From positions 1 to 12,015 of the forward strand of contig CACZHN010000092.1 in NCBI GenBank assembly GCA_902780985.1: DNA of 12,015 nt, written 5' to 3'. The notes beneath the pieces were generated by a model. That model did no database searches, was not told where the DNA came from, and saw nothing but the letters and a program-made list of their open reading frames with translations. Made by a program: the position numbers and the translations under genes. This document shows positions 1-5,148 of the stretch, piece by piece (the stretch's first letter is position 1; the number at the start of each line of letters is the position of its first letter). Source of the DNA: an uncultured Lachnospiraceae bacterium (lineage in GTDB: Bacteria; Bacillota_A; Clostridia; Lachnospirales; Lachnospiraceae).

Positions 1-529
1 CGTTCATGATATAGGAATAATAGCCGTTTTCTTCTTCATTGTAGGGTTTCCAGAGTGTCGCGCCAAAATAGTCTTCAAAAAAGTGTCTGGCTCCTTCCAG
101 ATCTTTCGCACCTGTGGAGTCACAGTATGCCATGCTTTCCTGCGTTAGCTCATCCAAGTCTCTATCCATATCATATGTGACCATTGTTATTATTGCAGAG
201 TTTGTAACTGTTGTTGCCTGATCTGCCGCTACAACCTGTTCTCCCTTTATGCCACCACCTGCTTCTACAAACTTAACCCATTCTCCTTCCGAAAGATCTA
301 TGTATCCGTTAACATCACTGCCAACCTGTGTGATTCTTTCAGTTTTATCTGTGATGAACAAATCAGAATCATCTTCTGTTAATGCTTCTGTTTTCTTTTC
401 TTCTTCTTCTGATGACTGCTTAGCCATGGATACTATTCCATTTCCATCAAACTTGTCATCAGAACATCCAGATAACATCCCAATTGATAAAATAACTAGT
501 AATACTGTTCCTAATGCCTTTTTTCTCAT
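1..529 (-). CDS. Putative lipoprotein of unknown function, 3' end beyond the window
   Basis: The reading frame opens at an ATG at 527-529 and stays open to the window edge, giving about 176 residues with the C-terminus missing. The first 22 residues form a lipoprotein signal peptide: MRKK, a hydrophobic core, and the lipobox LSGC with Cys22. The mature part begins with an acidic, Ser/Glu/Lys-rich linker (SSEEEEKK) and continues into a domain I do not recognise (about residues 65-176, including GYIDLSEGEWVKF). It is probably anchored on the outer face of the membrane. The ribosome site GGAGAAGTAAGGG overlaps the end of the HlyD-like gene, whose stop lies 3 bases upstream, so the two were co-transcribed. 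Lipoproteins next to type I exporters can be cargo or accessory factors; which applies here is unknown. The visible part is intact although the transporter genes upstream of it are broken. Confidence 0.75.
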   Translation of the reverse strand, partial: MRKKALGTVLLVILSIGMLSGCSDDKFDGNGIVSMAKQSSEEEEKKTEALTEDDSDLFITDKTERITQVGSDVNGYIDLSEGEWVKFVEAGGGIKGEQVVAADQATTVTNSAIITMVTYDMDRDLDELTQESMAYCDSTGAKDLEGARHFFEDYFGATLWKPYNEEENGYYSYIMN

Positions 530-532
530 CCC

Positions 533-1053
533 TTACTTCTCCTTCATTGAATTTCCCAGTCCCTGAGTTATCGGTTCCAGGAAATAACTCATTACACTCC
601 TTGTCCCTGTTTTTATCTCAACAGAACCTGTAAGTCCTGATATAACATTTATATCTTCCGGAACGTCAGTAAGCTGAACCTTGAACAGATATACACTTCC
701 CATTTCTTCATTTGTAAAGGAACTTGGGCTGATATATGATACTTTTCCATTTACTGTTCCATACCGATTATATGGATAAGCTTCTATCTTTATCTGTACA
801 TCCATGCCTGTTTCTATATCTGCTATATCCATATTTTGACATAACAGTCCATCTCTAAAGCAGCGCCATCCGGGACAATCGTTATCAGCTGTCTCCCTGC
901 TGCAGTATACTGACCGATAGTATTTACATCTATGCTGTTTACATATCCTGATACAGGTGCTGTTATCATCTGTCCGCTTTCTGCAAGTTCATACTTTTCT
1001 ATATTGGCTTCAGTTTCGGCAAGCTTAGTTCTTAGCTCACTAAGCTGCTGATT
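533..1053 (-). pseudogene. HlyD-like secretion adaptor, N-terminally truncated and frameshifted
   Basis: Two frames together read as the C-terminal half of an HlyD-family membrane-fusion protein, the periplasmic or cell-wall adaptor of type I secretion. From 1053 to about 837 the frame gives [20 protein letters not shown] (end of the coiled coil), then ITAPVSGYVNSI (lipoyl-like half motif) and ending LEMDCYVK. It then hits a stop. The second frame, from about 834 to 533, continues with NMDIADIETGMDVQIKIEAY, then PYNRYGTVNGKVSYISPSSF (beta-barrel region), and ends at a TAA at 533-535. One extra A in the AAAA run near 834-837 would restore a continuous LEMDCYVKNMDIADIETG, so a one-base deletion is the simplest explanation. 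The N-terminal anchor, the first lipoyl half and most of the coiled coil (roughly 200 residues in normal members) are missing; the fragment joins the ABC-transporter fragment directly at about 1053/1054. Confidence 0.8.
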
Positions 1054-1929
1054 CCTCTATCTATCGTCATTATCTTATCCGCATCACGAAGAGTTGATAA
1101 TCTGTGGGCTATTATAAGAACTGTTCTTCCTCGACATATGTCTTTTAGATTATGCTGGATGATACTTTCCGATTCATAATCAAGTGCGGATGTAGCTTCA
1201 TCAAATATCAGAATTCTCGGATTACCAAGGATTGCTCTCGCTATAGCTATCCTCTGCTTCTGTCCTCCCGAAAGTCCGACTCCCTTTACACCTATGACAT
1301 TGTTGTAACCATCCGGAAGTTCAAGTATGAAATCATGAGCTCCGGCTATTTTTGCTGCATTTATTATCTGATCCATTGTGGCCTGCGGCATATGTATAGA
1401 TATATTTTCAGCCACAGAACCGTTGAACATAAAGTATTCCCAGTATCTGAACAACAAATACTGCGATCAAAACCTGTATGAACTCTTTCTTGAATTTTAA
1501 AATCGTTGGAATAAACCACTTGAAACTGAAAACTGCTTCTTTGTCAACTATCCCTTTTTGTTTGATAAGAATAGCTGTACCATCCCACAGTTCTCCCAGC
1601 TCTTCAAGTGAAAGAACCTCCGTCGAATTCTTCGACGGGGTAAAGATCATATACTGATCACCCTTAGATCTCGCAATGATAAAGAATTCACCCTCCTTAT
1701 CCTTTGCAATCAGCGGAGACGAAACCGTCCCCAGTTTCTCAGGTGTCAGCGAATAAAGCTTTGCTTTTAGTTTACACTTCTTTGCTGCTTCGATTATGTG
1801 AATCTCATCCGGATTCTCACTACCCTTCAGCGAAGTTAAACTCTCAGCCTGCTCATTTGATATATTGATATTCAGATATTTTAAAACAATCAAAAAACAC
1901 GACAGCCCACTGTCATTTGGATGTCTCAT
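1054..1929 (-). pseudogene. HlyB-like type I secretion ABC transporter, internally deleted and truncated
   Basis: The N-terminal frame (1929 to about 1425) encodes a C39-peptidase-like domain of the HlyB type. It has the DSGLSC motif near the start, so the catalytic Cys position is degenerate as in HlyB rather than a bacteriocin leader peptidase. The start of the transmembrane domain follows: [20 protein letters not shown]. After LGILY the frame jumps to another frame that matches the late nucleotide-binding domain: [12 protein letters not shown], signature [15 protein letters not shown], Walker [13 protein letters not shown], and H-loop IIAHRLST. The rest of the membrane domain and the Walker A region are absent, so it cannot be an active exporter. 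The fragment ends after DRG at about 1054, where HlyD sequence begins in yet another frame. Both junctions are out of frame, which favours decay over a functional fusion. The start at 1929 has only a weak ribosome site. Confidence 0.85.
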
Positions 1930-1964
1930 CCTAAAACCCTGCCCACTTATTTAGATGTCTTACC
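1905..1964. repeat. Imperfect direct repeat at the 5' end of the transporter remnant
   Basis: GCCCACTGTCATTTGGATGT (from 1905) recurs as GCCCACTTATTTAGATGT (from 1941), 36 bases further on, with a 2-base gap and one substitution. The first copy contains the start of the transporter reading frame and the second lies just upstream of it in a different frame. It may be an old short tandem duplication that altered the original start region. Confidence 0.45.
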
Positions 1965-2007
1965 CTTTAGTCATTACACTGAGTGGAAACTCAAACCATT
2001 AGATTGT

Positions 2008-2045
2008 ATCACCTCCGGCATCTGATCACAACAGATCAGATGCCG
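2008..2045 (-). other. Strong hairpin adjoining an orphan ribosome-binding site
   Basis: A perfect 12-base inverted repeat, CGGCATCTGATC (2016-2027) and GATCAGATGCCG (2034-2045), encloses a 6-base loop, about 25 bases downstream of the hflX stop. Read on the minus strand, no T run follows, so it is not a standard intrinsic terminator for hflX. Instead the base of the stem runs straight into GGAGGTGAT (2016-2008), nearly the full anti-16S complement, followed 8 bases later by an ATG at 1999. That ATG opens only Met-Val-stop. The structure may be an RNA 3' end or processing element, or the leader of a gene whose start was lost. Confidence 0.5.
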
Positions 2046-2070
2046 AAAGCTACACATTTTTTGATAGAAA

Positions 2071-3306
2071 TCAACTATACTTACCGTACAGTCTTGCCGG
2101 AACGTCTGCTTCTATATATATCCCATCGTCCCTGTAGTCTTCTTTTATGATAAGTCCGTTATCCCTTATCTCGGATACTGCTGACATTTCGGAGTAACCG
2201 AATACCTTCTCCAGACGTCGTCTGTCTTCTCTTATCATAGTCGTGACAGCATCCAGGAAGTCATCTGTTCCCTCACCTGTTTTTGCGGACATCTTTACAG
2301 TCATATATGCTCTCGTATCTTTTAATCCGCGCACGTCTATACCGGTCTCCGGAGTTATCTTATCTATCTTATTGAATACTGTCAGAACCTTCTTACCTTC
2401 TATTTTCAGCATATCCAGAGTCTCGTATACGACTCTCATATCTTCCTCTGCATTTTCGGAGGAAGCATCAACCACATGAATTATATAGTCCGCATATCTT
2501 GCTTCTTCAAGGGTACTTCTGAAAGCATCCACCAGATTGTGAGGAAGCTTTCTTATGAATCCAACCGTATCCGTAAGAAGCGCCTGCTGCTTTCCGTCGA
2601 TATCAAGACTTCTGGTAGTGGTATCAAGGGTTGCGAAAAGCTTATTCTCCGCCAGCACTTCGGCTCCCGTCAGTCTGTTAAGCAGGGTGGACTTACCCAC
2701 ATTGGTATATCCCACGATTGCAAATACCGGAACGGAATTACCGCCTCTCTTCTTTCGGGTAAGTTCTCTGTGACTTACTATATCCGCCAGTTCTCTCTTC
2801 AACTGGGATACTCTGGTCCTGATCACACGTCTGTCCTGCTCCAGCTTCTTCTCTCCGGGACCTCTGGTTCCGATACCACCACCGAGTCTCGACATGGCGC
2901 GTCCCTTTCCCGTAAGTCTTGTAAGTCTGTACTGAAGCTGTGCCAGTTCTACCTGGATCTTACCTTCCGATGTAGTTGCATGCTGTGCGAAAATATCCAG
3001 TATCAGCATGGTCCTGTCCATGATCTTTGTGTCCAGTATCCTCTCGAGGTTAGACATCTGTGCAGGACTCAGTTCATCATCACATATGATTCCCGTTGCT
3101 TCCGTTGACTCTATGAAAGCCGCCAGTTCTTCCAGCTTGCCGCTTCCCAGATATGTGGAGACGCTTGGTCTCTCTATATGCTGCACCATGGTAGCTACGG
3201 TCTCGGCTCCTGCCGTATCCGCCAGCTCCCGGAGTTCATCCAGTGCCTCGTAAGTATCTGTACCCACGAGTATTACTTTTTCTATTATTTTATCATTTTC
3301 ATTCAT
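2071..3306 (-). CDS. hflX: HflX-family GTPase (ribosome-splitting stress factor)
   Basis: This 411-residue protein has the usual HflX length and order. The N-terminal HflX domain (about 10-120) is followed by a coiled linker with the glycine-rich GGGIGTRGPGE (142-152). The G domain has G1 GYTNVGKST (199-207), the TTT switch I (229-231), G3 DTVGF (246-250), G4 NKID (312-315) and G5 SAK (340-342), and a short C-terminal domain follows. HflX binds the 50S subunit and splits stalled or hibernating 70S ribosomes under stress, in the cytoplasm. The start at 3306 is supported by GGGGA, which lies in the last codons of the preceding gene; only 4 bases separate the two genes. It is therefore probably translated from the same mRNA as the HipA-like pair. 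I see no convincing separate promoter just upstream. Confidence 0.96.
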   Translation of the reverse strand: MNENDKIIEKVILVGTDTYEALDELRELADTAGAETVATMVQHIERPSVSTYLGSGKLEELAAFIESTEATGIICDDELSPAQMSNLERILDTKIMDRTMLILDIFAQHATTSEGKIQVELAQLQYRLTRLTGKGRAMSRLGGGIGTRGPGEKKLEQDRRVIRTRVSQLKRELADIVSHRELTRKKRGGNSVPVFAIVGYTNVGKSTLLNRLTGAEVLAENKLFATLDTTTRSLDIDGKQQALLTDTVGFIRKLPHNLVDAFRSTLEEARYADYIIHVVDASSENAEEDMRVVYETLDMLKIEGKKVLTVFNKIDKITPETGIDVRGLKDTRAYMTVKMSAKTGEGTDDFLDAVTTMIREDRRRLEKVFGYSEMSAVSEIRDNGLIIKEDYRDDGIYIEADVPARLYGKYS

Positions 3307-3310
3307 ATCA

Positions 3311-4111
3311 TTATCCCCAGGTGTTTTTTATAACATCCTCTTTCAAAAACAAATTTCCCATTACATTTTCCTTTACAGGTTTCAACCGGTTCTGCTTCAC
3401 CATATATGATATGTTCTGTCTTGAACACGAAAGTACTTCACCCGCTTCAATCGTATCTAGAATATTATTCTCTACAAATGCTATGAAGTCTCTCTTTTTG
3501 ATAGGAAGCAATATTCCCGATTTATACAGAACCGCTGCCGGTATATCAATCGAATCATTAAATGTCACGTAGTATCCTGCCGCTCCGATCTTACCGGATT
3601 TAAAAAGGCTTTCATTACCTATAATCTTATCCACGTCCACATTGTCTTTCAGCCTCCTCATGTCAATTCTTTTTACAGTATCATCCGCAAAGAAACATAT
3701 AATGCTTTTATCATCGGATGAAAACATTCCCGTAAGATTTTTTGACATTCTGTCCTTAACATATTGGGGTATCTCATCTGTTTTTTTAACGGATATGTTG
3801 TCCTGTGAACAACGTCCTTCCGATATTTCCAGGAATTTTATCTCGTCATATTCCTTCAGTTTATGGTTTGAAAGAATAGCCGCTATATTCTGTCTGTCGC
3901 TTGGAATGATTCTTTCCGTAACCCAAAGTTTGCTGATATCTCTCGGAATGGTATAAATTCCTTTTTTGACAAATCCACTGAGCATAAGAGGTGCATCCCA
4001 CTCGTCGAGTCCGTCATCCAGTTCTGCAATAAAGGTTTTCTCTTTATCAAAGTAAAGAAGCGTTCCGAGCGATATATGTCTTTCATTATCAAAAATATCA
4101 TAACTTTTCAT
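3311..4111 (-). CDS. HipS-like / DUF2442-like / helix-turn-helix protein, probable antitoxin and repressor
   Basis: This 266-residue protein is not a textbook family member; three segments can be seen. Residues about 12-105 (ISLGTLLYFD, LMLSGF, ERIIPSDRQNIAAIL, YDEIKFLEISEGRCSQDN) resemble the N-terminal subdomain of HipA, the part that is the separate HipS antitoxin in HipBST systems. Residues about 135-200 (ADDTVKRIDMRRL, GYYVTFNDSIDIPAAVLY) resemble DUF2442. Residues about 218-261 (IEAGEVLSCSRQNISYMVKQ, then a wing-like NLFLKEDV) look like an excisionase/MerR-type helix-turn-helix. Its start overlaps the end of the kinase gene by 14 bases (4098-4111), with the ribosome site AAGAGGT inside that gene, so the two are translationally coupled. 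I infer that it neutralises the kinase and binds the palindromes at 4930-4990. Domain calls are by eye; the DUF2442 match is the least certain. Confidence 0.7.
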   Translation of the reverse strand: MKSYDIFDNERHISLGTLLYFDKEKTFIAELDDGLDEWDAPLMLSGFVKKGIYTIPRDISKLWVTERIIPSDRQNIAAILSNHKLKEYDEIKFLEISEGRCSQDNISVKKTDEIPQYVKDRMSKNLTGMFSSDDKSIICFFADDTVKRIDMRRLKDNVDVDKIIGNESLFKSGKIGAAGYYVTFNDSIDIPAAVLYKSGILLPIKKRDFIAFVENNILDTIEAGEVLSCSRQNISYMVKQNRLKPVKENVMGNLFLKEDVIKNTWG

Positions 4112-4913
4112 ATATCATATACCTCTTATAGATCATATTCCATATACTCTTAGTATAAACCTCTGACAGAACACCTTCCAAATCCCGGAAGATAACCTTC
4201 TTATCGGAAGCTTTCAGTTTTCCTTCAAAAACATTTTTCTTATCTTCTATAAGAGCCAGGTTATCATAGCAGGATCTTCCACCTATAAAATTCTGACACC
4301 TTTTATCTTCCAAAACATCAAAGCTTTCCGCTTCTTTATCGGACATACATGAATACAGCAACGATAAGCCGTGATCAAAAAGCGGCGCAATCCTGATGGT
4401 TTTAGCTCTTGAATTCCTAAGCACTTCTATATTTGCCCCATGCCTGTCTCTGTTAAGTATCAGATAGTCCACAGCCAGCATAGTATCTATATAGTCCTGC
4501 CATCCCATCCTCACACAGAAATCGTAGTGAGATTCTCCTTTTTCGGCATTCACCGTATAGAAATTATCAAGTGCCGTCTTACTCTCTCCCGGTTTCTTAA
4601 AATCTTCAGAGCAGCATAAAAATGTATCATACTGTATTCCCTCAATCTCTATAACCGCATTGATAAGTTCATAATGTATATGATCTACCTTCAGGATATT
4701 CAGCAATCTGTCAACGATAAGTTCATTTACACATTCGTGACCCACTACTCCGTCTATCGGATTGAAATTCGAAAGCTTATAATACTTTTTTACACCATCT
4801 ATTATTGATTCTGATTTAAGAAACGATCCGGCCGTGCCGCTAGAACTTCGAATATGCGACCATTTGAGATATGTGAGATCCTGTTTTTCCAAAATAACTT
4901 TTGTCTCAATCAT
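4098..4913 (-). CDS. HipA/HipT-like Ser/Thr kinase lacking the N-terminal subdomain, probable toxin
   Basis: The 271-residue protein has the HipA kinase core but is much shorter than HipA (about 440). A glycine/serine-rich loop, RSSSGTAGS (22-30), is followed by a lysine-bearing strand (KYYKLS, 43-48). A probable alpha-C helix follows (GHECVNELIVDRLL). The catalytic loop is NRDRHGAN (154-161), with Asp156 as probable catalytic base and Asn161 as metal ligand. The DFG-equivalent FDHG starts at 179, with Asp180. HipA and HipT phosphorylate aminoacyl-tRNA synthetases (Glu- and Trp-specific respectively) and halt translation; the target here cannot be read from sequence. Serines 23-25 sit where HipA-type kinases autophosphorylate. 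The start at 4913 is set by GGAGG (4921-4925). It is the first gene of its operon, upstream of the presumed antitoxin; in hipBA and hipBST the kinase gene comes last. Confidence 0.82.
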   Translation of the reverse strand: MIETKVILEKQDLTYLKWSHIRSSSGTAGSFLKSESIIDGVKKYYKLSNFNPIDGVVGHECVNELIVDRLLNILKVDHIHYELINAVIEIEGIQYDTFLCCSEDFKKPGESKTALDNFYTVNAEKGESHYDFCVRMGWQDYIDTMLAVDYLILNRDRHGANIEVLRNSRAKTIRIAPLFDHGLSLLYSCMSDKEAESFDVLEDKRCQNFIGGRSCYDNLALIEDKKNVFEGKLKASDKKVIFRDLEGVLSEVYTKSIWNMIYKRYMIYEKL

Positions 4914-4929
4914 ATCACGCCCTCCTCTC

Positions 4930-4945
4930 TTTGACGCTCGTCAAA
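4930..4945. promoter_or_regulatory. Palindromic operator, proximal copy
   Basis: TTTGACGCTCGTCAAA is a perfect 7+7 inverted repeat with a 2-base centre. It lies downstream of the predicted transcription start, about +9 to +24 of the kinase operon, just before the ribosome site. It matches the distal copy at 15 of 16 positions, and both are preceded by TCTC and followed by T. It is likely the binding site of the helix-turn-helix protein encoded in the operon. Confidence 0.75.
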
Positions 4946-4960
4946 TGCACTCTTGACTAC

Positions 4961-4989
4961 ATTATATATTTCTCTTTGACGCCCGTCAA
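4961..4989 (-). promoter_or_regulatory. Sigma-A promoter of the HipA-like kinase operon
   Basis: On the minus strand TTGACG (4989-4984), a 17-base spacer and TATAAT (4966-4961) form a near-consensus promoter, with a start expected around 4953-4954. The -35 hexamer is inside the distal palindrome, so an operator-bound repressor would block RNA polymerase directly. Confidence 0.85.
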
Positions 4990-4990
4990 A
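4975..4990. promoter_or_regulatory. Palindromic operator, distal copy overlapping the -35 box
   Basis: TTTGACGCCCGTCAAA is a 7+7 inverted repeat centred 45 bases from the proximal copy (about four helical turns). That spacing would allow two bound repressors to sit on one face of the DNA. It contains the -35 hexamer of the kinase operon. Confidence 0.75.
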
Positions 4991-5060
4991 TAAAACCCAA
5001 AATAAATCTTGTAACAAAAATCTTCCGACAAAATATGATTATATAACTGCAAATATTAAG

Positions 5061-5089
5061 AAGTCTTTCTTTTTCCCTTATGTTACAAT
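5061..5089 (+). promoter_or_regulatory. Possible promoter of the GH120 gene
   Basis: TGTTACAAT (5081-5089) is an extended -10 element (TG, one base, TACAAT). The hexamer at the matching -35 distance (AAGTCT, 5061-5066) is poor, so activity would depend on the extended -10. A weaker alternative lies upstream around TTGTAA (5009-5014). The predicted start falls next to the palindrome at 5099-5115. Confidence 0.45.
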
Positions 5090-5098
5090 TAGAATTAG

Positions 5099-5115
5099 CT
5101 GAGTCACCGACTCAG
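5099..5115. promoter_or_regulatory. Operator-like palindrome upstream of the GH120 gene
   Basis: CTGAGTCACCGACTCAG is a perfect 7+7 inverted repeat with a 3-base centre. It sits at the expected transcription start and 33 bases before the start codon. Its position suits a sugar-responsive repressor, but no regulator gene for it is visible in the window. It could also fold as a small hairpin in the mRNA leader. Confidence 0.5.
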
Positions 5116-5148
5116 GATTTTACGATATTTTATCAGGAGGAGTCGTTT

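Noticed and set aside
1408..1929. Stand-alone C39-peptidase protein
   Set aside because: The sequence stops within the first transmembrane segment by a frame change and is followed by the matching HlyB ATPase domain, so it is the front part of a broken transporter, not a separate gene. The DSGL form also argues against an active Cys peptidase.
2016..2045. Standard rho-independent terminator for hflX
   Set aside because: The stem is strong but no T run follows it on the minus strand, so I report it only as a hairpin of uncertain role.
2476..3108. Plus-strand open frame opposite hflX
   Set aside because: It mirrors the HflX G-domain coding sequence and has no ribosome site or motif.
5080..5148. 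Upstream in-frame start for the GH120 gene
   Set aside because: The ATG at 5080 lies within the predicted -10 region and has no ribosome site, whereas 5149 follows AGGAGG and begins where homologues begin.
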